From Thermofilum sp. (GTDB taxonomy: Archaea > Thermoproteota > Thermoprotei > Thermofilales > Thermofilaceae), in the NCBI GenBank assembly GCA_020832965.1, contig JAJHRM010000037.1, forward strand, positions 1-14,606: 14,606 nt of DNA, in the 5' to 3' direction. The notes beneath the pieces were generated by a model. That model was not told the origin of the DNA, did not search any database, and saw nothing but the letters and a program-made list of their open reading frames with translations. This document shows, piece after piece, positions 1-7,204 of the stretch; position 1 is the first letter of the stretch, and each line of letters starts with the position of its first letter. Position numbers and translations under genes: made by a program.

Positions 1-947
1 TTCTCGTCTTCAGGAACCCGAACAGCACTGGGAGGTATGATCCAGGACAGCTGGACAACGTACACGAGCTGACAGTGAGGTTCTCGGACCTTACTCCTGA
101 GGACGTCTTCAGGGTTGCTGGGATCTCCGAGAAGTGGACGAATATTAGGAGGGCTGTTCGGGCGGCTGTCGATAACTTGAGGAGGTCTTCGGCCAGCTAT
201 ACTCTGGACGACTTGCTGAACGAGCTGCAGAAGATGATGAAGTCCAGTGATAGGAAGACTGCGGTTGGTGCGGAGGCTGCCTACAGCCACTTGGTTAAGC
301 TCAGGAAGCTCAGGGTCTTCGGCGGCGTTACTACTTCTGTTCGCGATGAGATCCTCAGGCCCGGGCACGTGAGCGTTGTGGACTTGTCTGGCTTGAACGA
401 TGCCAGCCAGGACTACATTGTGAGCTGGATTCTCGAGGAGATTTACAGGCTCCGCTACAGCGGCGAGTTCAGGTACCCAGTCTTCGTGGTGGTCGAGGAG
501 GCGCACAGGTTCATCCCGGGCAGGTCGCTCAACAGGTCTACGATGTCCGCCGACGTTATCAGGATGATCGCGGCTGAGGGTAGGAAGTTCGGCGTCTTCC
601 TGATACTCGTCACCCAGAGACCGAGCAAGCTAGACCCAGACGCCTTAAGCCAGTGTAACAGCCAGATCATTCTGAGGATAACGAACCCGGCGGACCAGAA
701 AGCTGTCGCTGAGGCGAGTGAGAGGTTGGGCGCGGAGCTGATGCGGGACCTGCCCGGCTTAAACGTCGGTGAAGCCATAATTGTGGGGGAGCTGACCCGC
801 GTCCCAGTCATTGTCAAGGTTAGGCGCAGGAGGACCCGGGAGGGAGGGGCGGACATAGACCTTGTCGAGGAGCTGAGGAAGGCTCGCGGCGAGATAGGTT
901 TAAAGACCAGTAGCGGTAGGAGTGATGATTTGTTCTCGGAGGTTTAG
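1..947 (+). CDS. herA: HerA DNA helicase/translocase, C-terminal part (5' end outside window)
   Basis: HerA is a hexameric, bidirectional DNA-pumping ATPase of the FtsK/VirB4-like superfamily that works with the NurA nuclease and Mre11-Rad50 in double-strand break resection. The frame is open from base 3 with no start, so the gene enters from the left; 314 codons are visible against a usual length of about 500, and the Walker A half is missing. Visible hallmarks are the hydrophobic strand ending in EEAH (Walker B, nt 480-506), the strand ending in TQRPSKLDPDALSQC (around nt 612-655), and the following ILRITNPADQ block, all typical of HerA/DUF87 proteins. The GTG at 75 is internal, because homologous sequence continues upstream of it. 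The stop lies 3 nt before mre11, so the genes are co-transcribed. Identity is firm from the motifs and the operon partners. Confidence 0.93.
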   Translation, partial: LVFRNPNSTGRYDPGQLDNVHELTVRFSDLTPEDVFRVAGISEKWTNIRRAVRAAVDNLRRSSASYTLDDLLNELQKMMKSSDRKTAVGAEAAYSHLVKLRKLRVFGGVTTSVRDEILRPGHVSVVDLSGLNDASQDYIVSWILEEIYRLRYSGEFRYPVFVVVEEAHRFIPGRSLNRSTMSADVIRMIAAEGRKFGVFLILVTQRPSKLDPDALSQCNSQIILRITNPADQKAVAEASERLGAELMRDLPGLNVGEAIIVGELTRVPVIVKVRRRRTREGGADIDLVEELRKARGEIGLKTSSGRSDDLFSEV

Positions 948-950
948 GGC

Positions 951-2120
951 ATGATCAGAGTCGTTCATACGGCTGACAACCACCTGGACCCGAAGTTTAG
1001 TTTTCTTGGTGCAAAGAGGTTTGAGCGTAGACAGGACTTTTTCAACTCTTTCCGCAGGGTGGTTGAGTTTGCCATCGAGAGAAAAGCAAATATTTTCCTC
1101 GTGTCTGGGGACCTCTTCGACTCTGTGAACCCCAGGAACCCTGTAAGGACGCAGGTCATAAGGCTCTTCAGGAGGCTGTCAAGCGAAGGTGTCAAGGTTT
1201 TCATGGTTGCTGGAAACCACGATATGCCGAGGAGCCAGGAGGAGGGCATGTCCCCGCTTCAAGAGGTAGAGGCTGCTGGCTACGCGAGGTTCTTCTCCAA
1301 GACGGGTGAAGTCGAGGTTGAGCACTTGAGCATTAGTGGCTTGGATGTGGCTGTTGCAGGTCTCAGCTATGACCACACGGTCGGCTTTGATGAGAATCCA
1401 TTGAGGAGGAACAATGTCAGGCTTCCACGTGAGGGGGACATAGCAATAGCCGTGATGCACTACAACTTTAGCGGTATAAATGTTCCTCCTGGCTGGAGGG
1501 CTCCAAGGGTGTCTTGGGAGGACTTCCCAGAGAACTACCTGTACGTTGCCCTCGGGCATGTCCACTCGTACATGGCGCTCCCGATTAGAGGGAAAACGCT
1601 CGCGGCATACCCAGGCAGCACGGAGAGGAGGAGCTTCCAAGAGGAGGGGGACGAGGCTAAGGGGTTCCTCTATGTGGAGCTGAGCCACGACTCTCCACCC
1701 AGGGCAGAGTTCATTACTGTGCCAACCAGGCCCATGAGAACTGTGAAGGTTTCACTGGGCGAGGATACGCAGGACCCGATCAGGGAAATCGTCTCGAGGC
1801 TTCCAGCCCCTAACCCCAACCTCCTGCTGAGGCTTATAGTTGAGGGCGCCCTCCCGATAAGCAAGATCGCCAGATACAACAGGGCCGCGCTGCTTCGGGA
1901 ACTTGAGGAAAGATTCTTCGCGGCCAGCATTGACGACATGGATCTAAAATGTGTACTGCATAGAACCGTTGAAACGGGTAAAGAGATAAAGAGCCCTATA
2001 GACGCCTTTGTGGAAGCCGTACAGGAATTAGTGAGAAGCGCGGAGGGCGAGGAGAAGGAAATTTACAAGCTGGCCCTAGATGTGGGTAGAAGGGTTCTTG
2101 AGGAGAGCGGGGCATGGTAA
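951..2120 (+). CDS. mre11: Mre11 family DNA double-strand break repair nuclease
   Basis: Manganese-dependent 3'-5' exonuclease/endonuclease that partners Rad50 to process DNA ends. All five phosphoesterase motifs are present in the 389-residue product: D9-x-H11 (ADNH), G53-D54 (SGDLFD), G88-NHD91, H170 (MHYN) and G202-HxH205, followed by the YPGS strand near residue 220 that closes the nuclease core. A capping domain and a C-terminal Rad50-binding region (about 260-389) follow, with an Arg/Lys- and Glu-rich tail. The ATG sits 3 nt after the herA stop, and the gene ends 7 nt inside rad50 (ATGGTAA overlap), indicating translational coupling. Length is normal for archaeal Mre11. Because its partner lacks a zinc hook, the pair also resembles bacterial YhaO/YhaN in architecture, but the archaeal operon context favours Mre11. 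Confidence 0.95.
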   Translation: MIRVVHTADNHLDPKFSFLGAKRFERRQDFFNSFRRVVEFAIERKANIFLVSGDLFDSVNPRNPVRTQVIRLFRRLSSEGVKVFMVAGNHDMPRSQEEGMSPLQEVEAAGYARFFSKTGEVEVEHLSISGLDVAVAGLSYDHTVGFDENPLRRNNVRLPREGDIAIAVMHYNFSGINVPPGWRAPRVSWEDFPENYLYVALGHVHSYMALPIRGKTLAAYPGSTERRSFQEEGDEAKGFLYVELSHDSPPRAEFITVPTRPMRTVKVSLGEDTQDPIREIVSRLPAPNPNLLLRLIVEGALPISKIARYNRAALLRELEERFFAASIDDMDLKCVLHRTVETGKEIKSPIDAFVEAVQELVRSAEGEEKEIYKLALDVGRRVLEESGAW

Positions 2121-4627
2121 CAATTACAAGTCTGAGAGCAATCAACTTCCGAAGGCTAAACTTCAAGGACCCCATCTATTTCCCCAAGGGCTTAACAATT
2201 ATTAAGGGGAGAAACGAGGCGGGGAAGTCAACCATTCTAGAGGCAATACTCTTCGGAATCTATGGCGACTTCAAGATCCTGAGAGAGCTTCGTGGCGATG
2301 GACGTGCTACACTCCTCGATGTTGTTAACCATGCCTCTAATCGTGCAAAGGTAGAAGTCACGTTCGAGGTTGAGGGTAGAAAGTTTAGAGTCGAGAGGAT
2401 AATTGAGAAAACAGGCGAAAGCGCGAGACAGGTGGACGCCAGGCTATTCGATGTGACCGGTGGCAGCGAGAAACTAATAGCCACGGGGACCCAGAGGGTA
2501 AACGAGGAGGTTCTCAAGCTCCTCCGCATCGACTGGAGAGAGATGGTTGCATCAAACGTTATTGCTCAGAAGGACCTCGAGAGGCTGATACGGCTAGGGA
2601 AAAGCGACCGGGAGAAAATTATTAACATGTTCATGGGTCTTGAAAGCTACAACAAGGCAATCGAGGCCCTCCAAGAGGAAAGGAGAGACAAGGGCAGCGA
2701 ACTTGAGAGAAAGGAGGCAGAGGCGAGGGGTCTGTCTGAGAAGCTAAAAACGCTTCTCGGGCTGGAGGAAGACCTCGAAAAGTGGAGGAAAGACCTTCAA
2801 GCCTTAGTGCAAGTTTTACCAAGCCTCGAAGAGGAGGAGAAAAAGCTCAGAGCGACAGTTCAATACTTGGAAGACCTTTTCAAAAAGCTTCAAGAAAAAA
2901 GGAGCCTCCTCGAGAGGAAAAGGTACATAGAAGAAAGCCTGGAAAGGACCGAGCGAGAACTCCAAGAAGTAAGGCAAAAAATTGAATCAACGGAGCTTGA
3001 ACTCTCCGGGGCAGAGAAAAAGCTTAACCAGCTACGTGTAGAGAAGGAAAGGCTCGAACAGGAACTGAGCCGGGCAGAAAAAGAGTCCGCAGAGACCCAA
3101 AGTGTGCTGGCTAGGGTGAACGAGCTATGGAGCAGCCTCGAAGAAGCTACAAAGGAGCTCGGGAGCACTGAGAAAGAGCTCTCCACGCTTGCGGAGAAAC
3201 TAAAAGCAATGGAGAAAGTCTCTGCAAAACTAAACCTGGTAGGCGAAGAGTTGAGGAAGATAGAAGAGGAGAGCCGAAAGGTGAGGACACCTGCCCTTTA
3301 CATCTATTCCTCAATTGGGCTGACGCTCCTCGGTTTCCTCCTATCCATCCTCTACATGCCGGTTGGCATAGTCGTTCTCGTTTCCAGCGTAGCCCCCATA
3401 CTTATTGGCCAGCAGTCTAAACAAAAGACGTTGCTATCGCTGCAGACCAGGAAAGAGAAGCTCCTCAACGAGAGGAGCGCCCTAGAAGGAGACCTAAGGC
3501 TCCTGGTAAGAGAACAGGAAGAATACAAGAAGTTGCTCAAAAGGAAGACAGAGCTGGAACAAAGGATAAGCCAGATCCTTAACCAGCTCCGGGGAGTGTC
3601 TAGGCTTAGCGAAGCAGCCGACCTCGAGCAGTATGTCTCTAGAATTAGAGAGGAGGCCGAAAAACAGCAGAGGAAAACAGAGGAGCTCAGAAAACAGTAT
3701 CAGGGCCTCCTGTCAGAAGCCTCAAAAACCGAGCAATTCATTCAGAACCTCAGAAAAACTCTCGACGAACTCGGAAGAACCGAGGAGGCAAGAAGCCAGG
3801 AAATAGCAAACCTGCACGGGCAGCTAAAAACAGTTGAAGAACAGTATTCATCTATCGGCGTTCCCCTCCCACCCTTCGAGATAGAGGGGCTCTTGACGCC
3901 TGTCACTGAGAAGGAGATTGAAGATGTAGAGGCTGTGCTACAGGTTTACCGCAGAGAATACGAAAATAAGACACGAGAAGTTGCAAGCAAAAGGGCCGAG
4001 AAAAGTAGACTTGAACAATACATTAAACAGGCAGAGGAACAGTTGAAAGAGCTCCCAAAGGTGAAGGAAGACCTAGACAGGCTTGAAAAAGAGGTTAAAA
4101 ACCTAAGAATGGAAGTGGAGGCCCGTGAAAGGGCAATAGGAGTCCTCAGGGACATATCTGCGAGAAGGAGAAGCATGTTTGCCCCAAGCGTAGAGCAAAA
4201 CATGAACTGGATCGTTTCATACGTGACTGGGGGAAGGTACAAGGCAGTAAAGATAAACCCAGACAATTATGACATCGAGGTCTACGACGCCGAAGCTGGG
4301 CGGTGGATGAGGAGAGACATATACAGCGGTGGAACCAACGACCAATTCCTCCTCGCCATGAGAATAGCGTTCACCCTCTCACTGCTACCATCGGCAAAGG
4401 GAACCTACCCTAGATTCCTGTTCCTAGACGAGCCGCTTGGCTCCTCAGACCAGGAGAGGCGTCAGCAAATAGTTAAACTGCTTGCCAATGAGTTGACCCG
4501 CGTATTCGACCAAGTCTTCCTAGTCACACATGTCGATATCGAGGAGCCTCCAAACTCTACCTTGATCGAGCTTGTCGATGGCAAAGTAGCGGAAACAAAG
4601 AAAATCACAACTCAAGAAGAAGCCTAG
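2114..4627 (+). CDS. rad50: Rad50-like SMC-family ATPase with a hydrophobic hairpin instead of a zinc hook
   Basis: ABC/SMC-type ATPase that binds DNA ends and controls the Mre11 nuclease. Of 837 residues, about 1-160 form the N-terminal ATPase lobe, with Walker A GRNEAGKST (residues 33-41) and a Q-loop in NVIAQKD. About 165-390 is coiled coil, 394-432 a hydrophobic hairpin, about 440-690 the returning coiled coil, and about 690-837 the C-terminal lobe, with signature YSGGTNDQ, Walker B FLFLDEP, D-loop GSSD and H-loop VTHVD. Rad50 normally has a Cys-x-x-Cys zinc hook at the coil apex; here the apex is two hydrophobic stretches joined by a YMP turn, and there is no cysteine anywhere in the protein. 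Such a hairpin is known in bacterial YhaN-like proteins. The ATG overlaps the mre11 stop. The function call is firm; membrane association is inferred. Confidence 0.92.
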   Translation: MVTITSLRAINFRRLNFKDPIYFPKGLTIIKGRNEAGKSTILEAILFGIYGDFKILRELRGDGRATLLDVVNHASNRAKVEVTFEVEGRKFRVERIIEKTGESARQVDARLFDVTGGSEKLIATGTQRVNEEVLKLLRIDWREMVASNVIAQKDLERLIRLGKSDREKIINMFMGLESYNKAIEALQEERRDKGSELERKEAEARGLSEKLKTLLGLEEDLEKWRKDLQALVQVLPSLEEEEKKLRATVQYLEDLFKKLQEKRSLLERKRYIEESLERTERELQEVRQKIESTELELSGAEKKLNQLRVEKERLEQELSRAEKESAETQSVLARVNELWSSLEEATKELGSTEKELSTLAEKLKAMEKVSAKLNLVGEELRKIEEESRKVRTPALYIYSSIGLTLLGFLLSILYMPVGIVVLVSSVAPILIGQQSKQKTLLSLQTRKEKLLNERSALEGDLRLLVREQEEYKKLLKRKTELEQRISQILNQLRGVSRLSEAADLEQYVSRIREEAEKQQRKTEELRKQYQGLLSEASKTEQFIQNLRKTLDELGRTEEARSQEIANLHGQLKTVEEQYSSIGVPLPPFEIEGLLTPVTEKEIEDVEAVLQVYRREYENKTREVASKRAEKSRLEQYIKQAEEQLKELPKVKEDLDRLEKEVKNLRMEVEARERAIGVLRDISARRRSMFAPSVEQNMNWIVSYVTGGRYKAVKINPDNYDIEVYDAEAGRWMRRDIYSGGTNDQFLLAMRIAFTLSLLPSAKGTYPRFLFLDEPLGSSDQERRQQIVKLLANELTRVFDQVFLVTHVDIEEPPNSTLIELVDGKVAETKKITTQEEA
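3293..3409 (+). other. Predicted transmembrane hairpin at the Rad50 coiled-coil apex
   Basis: This encodes Rad50 residues 394-432. Two uncharged, strongly hydrophobic stretches (about 394-413 and 416-432) are separated by Tyr-Met-Pro. They are preceded by a Glu/Arg/Lys-rich coil ending in SRKVRT and followed by GQQSKQK, so basic residues flank both ends. The segment lies at the midpoint of the 837-residue protein, exactly where the two coil arms must meet. A zinc hook (CxxC) would be expected here in canonical Rad50. Confidence 0.75.
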
Positions 4628-4642
4628 TCACTTATTGCATTG

Positions 4643-4667
4643 TTTCTATTTTTTCTTTATTTTTCTT
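4643..4667 (+). terminator. T-rich terminator of the herA-mre11-rad50 operon
   Basis: A tract with several T runs (TTT, TTTTTT, TTT, TTTTT) begins 15 nt after the rad50 stop. There is no clear hairpin, which fits archaeal oligo-T termination. On the minus strand the same bases encode the Lys-rich end of a gene remnant, so the tract has two possible explanations. Confidence 0.5.
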
Positions 4668-4816
4668 GGTGTGTACACTAGTACTCCTAGCCGTGTATCA
4701 TTGCTTAATGGTACCGCGAGGTATCCTATTTTTTCCCAGCCTTGTACATAGATCATTCCCGAGCCGCCTGGTGCGTTTACTGTTGTCCATTCCGCCCCCT
4801 CTTGCCGAGTCCGGTG
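4646..4816 (-). pseudogene. C-terminal remnant of an unidentified protein
   Basis: On the minus strand a frame is open from an upstream TAG (4817-4819) to a TAG at 4646-4648. Its last 48 codons read like real protein: they begin EWTTVNAPGGSGM and include GWEKIGYLAVPL and VLVYTPRKIKKK, a mixed pattern of beta-strand-like segments with a basic tail. No start codon precedes a plausible domain, and the sequence upstream (4820-4879) is not coding in any obvious way, so this looks like the 3' end of a gene whose 5' part is lost. I do not recognise the family. It points the same way as the PIN and livF remnants to its right. Confidence 0.4.
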
Positions 4817-4879
4817 CTAGCCCTGTTGCCCACCTCGCTTAGCGCGCACTACCTTGTAAGCGCAGCAGCGCACCCGTTG

Positions 4880-5280
4880 TTACCAAATGACATTTATTCC
4901 CATGTGCTGTGCAACATAGGTCAAATCCTTGTCTCCTGTGACCGGCTGAGCGTTCAGCTTCATACTAAGAGTCAAAGTCACTGCATCTGCAACGGAGAGT
5001 CTCCGAGTCTTCAAGCTAAGGCTCGTTAGCCTCCCTTAACAGGCTATCGCCCTCAGCTTTCACCTCCGCAGCTTCCAAAGCAAGCTCTGGAGTTAGTTCA
5101 GCTCTTAAAATAAGTTTCGAGAAACTCCTCCATCTCTCCAAGATCTCTGAATCTCAAGCCCGTTTTCCTCCAGAAATATGCAAGCTCATAGACTATCAAG
5201 AAGTGAATAATACCCACGGCCTTCACCAAGCCTAATATAATCCTCACCGGCGATGCATTCCCAGTAGCGCGCGATAAAGC
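4880..5280 (-). pseudogene. PIN-domain (VapC-like) toxin gene, 5'-truncated and frameshifted
   Basis: Three consecutive minus-strand frames together spell one PIN-domain RNase. Frame 1 (5280 to the stop at 5098) gives SRATGNASP, then HFLIVYELAYFWRKTG and EFLETYFKS. Frame 2 (to the stop at 5016) gives ELTPELALEAAEVKAEGDSL. Frame 3 (to the TAA at 4880) gives RRLSVADAVTLTL, then QPVTGDKDLTYVAQHMG and a final NVIW. The acidic residues in YEL, ADA and TGDKD are the usual PIN metal ligands. The N-terminal strand carrying the first Asp is missing because a livF fragment adjoins at about 5300. Two frameshifts (about 5095-5105 and 5018-5035) make it non-functional. No antitoxin gene is visible beside it. 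Confidence 0.75.
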
Positions 5281-5435
5281 TTAGGAAGGCTGATGGAAAA
5301 ATATTTCCCAAAGAAGAGCTTCTCTATCTGTCGGAATTCTTCGGCTGAGCCTTCTCGGACTATTCTCCCGCCTACCAAAACAGAGGCTTTGTCTGCTACT
5401 TCGAGGGCTCTCGCAACGTTTTGCTCGACGCGCAC
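5244..5435 (-). pseudogene. 3' fragment of a second livF (ABC transporter ATPase)
   Basis: Residues encoded by 5429-5304 match the last 43 or so residues of the intact LivF in this window: VEQNVARALEVADKASVLVG against VEQNVARALEIADKAAVLVG, then EGSAEEFRQ and IEKLFFG. Two residues are deleted (Q--IEKL against QVDVEKL), and the normal stop after FFGR is lost, so the frame runs on to 5244. The Walker motifs and signature are absent, so it cannot be a working ATPase. The nucleotide sequence has diverged at many third positions, so it is a remnant of an older paralogue rather than a recent copy. It begins directly after the globin stop codon and in the same frame (TAA then GTG), so a short peptide could still be started from that GTG. 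Confidence 0.8.
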
Positions 5436-6008
5436 TTATTTTAGCTCTTTGCTTATCTCCTCGTAGAGTTCCCTGGCATATATGTGTACGAGCCTGCTGT
5501 ATACTTCCTCGCTTATCCCGGTAGCCTTCCCGAAGACCCTCTGCCTAATGATTTCGTAGCTATGGATCATCACTGCTAGGTTCCAGCCCAGGGCTTGAAT
5601 TATGGCACATGCGTGGGTTAAGTCGCCTGAGAAGCACCTCAGGATTTCACGTGCAAAGGCTATCATTTGTGCAACCATGAGTTTTGCCGGGACCCCTGCC
5701 TTCATGTGCGCCAAGCCTATCCTCGCAACCTCTAAGCAGTGCCTCTCGTCGTACCCACCTTGAAGCGTCAAGCTTAGCCAGTACTCAAGTAGCGCTTTAG
5801 CTCTCTCAGGATCAAGCCCTGCCCCCTGAGCTATCGACACAGCCTCGGCATCCTGTAGCAGAGAGCCGAGGGCGCCCTGAAGTATCTCATTCTTCCTCGC
5901 GAGCACAGCTTCAGAAGACTCGTGCACCATCTTTACCGCTTGCTCGTCCATTCCGACGTACGAGCGGACCTGCGCGCAATTCTTAATAATGATATCCTTC
6001 ACAGACAC
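5436..6008 (-). CDS. Single-domain protoglobin / globin-sensor-like haem protein
   Basis: This appears to be an all-helical haem-binding protein of the protoglobin/globin-coupled-sensor type, which binds O2, CO or NO. The diagnostic block is a Trp helix followed by a Tyr-Asp turn and the proximal-His helix: EYWLSLTLQGGYDERH, then ARIGLAHMKAGVP, with His101 the likely proximal ligand in this numbering. No transducer (methyl-accepting, GGDEF or kinase) follows, and the length of about 190 residues is typical of a free-standing protoglobin. A longer frame reaches a TTG at 6107, but a TATA-like run (6038-6049 on this strand) lies inside that extension. The GTG at 6008 (or 6002) is therefore the better start. 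It is divergent from the dehydrogenase gene, and directly downstream lies the livF fragment. The family call rests on pattern recognition and is fairly confident; ligand and role are unknown. Confidence 0.68.
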   Translation of the reverse strand: MSVKDIIIKNCAQVRSYVGMDEQAVKMVHESSEAVLARKNEILQGALGSLLQDAEAVSIAQGAGLDPERAKALLEYWLSLTLQGGYDERHCLEVARIGLAHMKAGVPAKLMVAQMIAFAREILRCFSGDLTHACAIIQALGWNLAVMIHSYEIIRQRVFGKATGISEEVYSRLVHIYARELYEEISKELK

Positions 6009-6037
6009 TTTGAGTCGCAGATTTTCTGCAGGGTTCC

Positions 6038-6049
6038 CTTTATTTTTTA
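6038..6049 (-). promoter_or_regulatory. Candidate TATA box for the globin-like gene
   Basis: The minus strand reads TAAAAAATAAAG, centred about 35 nt upstream of the GTG at 6008. That spacing predicts a start of transcription near 6017 and a leader of only some nine bases. No Shine-Dalgarno sequence is visible before the GTG. Confidence 0.4.
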
Positions 6050-6107
6050 CGGGTTTTTTCTGGGGTACATTCCCGCTGGTGGCTCGTGATGCAGAAAGGT
6101 GCGACAA

Positions 6108-6117
6108 GCTTATATAG
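6108..6117 (+). promoter_or_regulatory. TATA box of the hydroxyacid dehydrogenase gene (leaderless)
   Basis: GCTTATATAG is centred about 26 nt before the ATG at 6140, the usual archaeal distance from TATA box to transcription start. The mRNA should therefore begin at or next to the start codon, with no ribosome binding site. This supports the ATG at 6140 over the longer frame that opens at 6086 upstream of the box. Confidence 0.65.
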
Positions 6118-6139
6118 CAGTCACCTCTCCGCGTTTTTC

Positions 6140-7102
6140 ATGGAGAGAGTCTTCGTTTATTTAAGGCTCTCGGACTGGGAGAAGAGGATAATCGATGATG
6201 CCTTACAGGGGCTTGCCGAAGTCACTTACTGGAATGGGGCAGACCTTTCGGGTATAGAGGACGCGTCAGTAGTCGTGGCTTTCACTCTTCCCCGGGAGGC
6301 TGTTGAGAGGGCGCAGAGGTTGAGGTTTGTCCAGGTCCCGGCAGCCGGCGCCGACAACTTGGACCTAGACCTCCTCTTCAGCAGGAGTATTACTGTTGCC
6401 ACGTCGAAGGGCTGTAACGCGAAGGCAGTTGCTGAGCATGCATTTGCGCTTCTACTTTCACTCGCCAAGAAGATCGTTGTTCAGGATGCCGAGGTTAAGG
6501 GGGGCTTGTGGCGCAGCTACACTGAGGAAAACTTCCTTCTGGACATCGACGGCTCAGTGCTCGTAATCGTTGGCTACGGAAACGTAGGTAGGGAAGTTGC
6601 GAGAATAGCAAAGGCTTTTGGCATGTATGTGATCGCAGTGAAGAGGAGCCCTGGGAGGGACCAGTTCTGCGACGAGTGCGTTGAGCCGGAGAGGCTGAGG
6701 GGCGCCCTTTCAAAGGCCGACTTCGTTGTCCTGGCTTTGCCTCTGACAAGCGAAACTAGGGGGCTTATAGGCGAGGAGGAGCTTAGATCGATGAAGAAGA
6801 CGGCCTTTCTCATCAATATTGGGAGGGGGCTTGTTGTCGATGAAGAAGCTCTCTTTAAAGCTCTAACCCAGGGGTGGATTGCTGGTGCAGGGCTGGATGT
6901 CTGGTGGAGCTACCCTCCCAGCAAGGATTACCCCTCAGGGCTAGGCGTACACAAGCTGCCAAACGTAGTTGCAACTCCGCATAAGGCTGGCTGGACGAGG
7001 AGGTCCCGGGAGAGGTGCTTAAGGTTTGCAGCTGAGAACATTGCGAGGTATTTGAGGGGTGAGCAGCCCCTGAACGTCCTTTCGCCGCTTAAACGGTACT
7101 GA
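6140..7102 (+). CDS. D-isomer-specific 2-hydroxyacid dehydrogenase family protein
   Basis: Probably an NAD(P)-dependent cytosolic oxidoreductase that interconverts a 2-keto acid and a D-2-hydroxy acid. The 320-residue product has the usual layout: a split substrate domain (1-100 and about 290-320) around a Rossmann domain with VGYGNVGREVA (GxGxxG at 145-150). The second beta strand ends in Lys168-Arg169 instead of Asp, which favours NADP. Catalytic Arg229 (NIGRG) and His281 (ATPHKAG) are present. The third catalytic residue, the Glu of DVFxxEP, is replaced: the segment reads DVWWSYPP, with Tyr258 at the Glu position. The start is the ATG one TATA distance below the box at 6108. It stands alone, divergent from the globin gene and followed by an AT-rich gap before the transporter operon. 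Its substrate cannot be read from the sequence. Confidence 0.88.
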   Translation: MERVFVYLRLSDWEKRIIDDALQGLAEVTYWNGADLSGIEDASVVVAFTLPREAVERAQRLRFVQVPAAGADNLDLDLLFSRSITVATSKGCNAKAVAEHAFALLLSLAKKIVVQDAEVKGGLWRSYTEENFLLDIDGSVLVIVGYGNVGREVARIAKAFGMYVIAVKRSPGRDQFCDECVEPERLRGALSKADFVVLALPLTSETRGLIGEEELRSMKKTAFLINIGRGLVVDEEALFKALTQGWIAGAGLDVWWSYPPSKDYPSGLGVHKLPNVVATPHKAGWTRRSRERCLRFAAENIARYLRGEQPLNVLSPLKRY

Positions 7103-7204
7103 ATTTAAAAGTTCTCTTAATAATCTTTAAATATAACTCTCAGAATTATTTTTAAAAACATTAATCTGATGCATTTTTCAATTGTAGCTTTTACAAAGGT
7201 CTGC

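Noticed and set aside
922..975. Possible C/D-box sRNA at the herA-mre11 junction (GTGATGA followed by CTGA)
   Set aside because: No D' or C' boxes at proper spacing, and the bases are explained by the herA 3' end and the mre11 start.
4742..5029. Plus-strand open frame of 95 codons
   Set aside because: Its Cys/Pro/Ser/His-rich composition matches no family, it has no promoter or ribosome binding site, and the opposite strand carries recognisable PIN and other remnants over the same bases.
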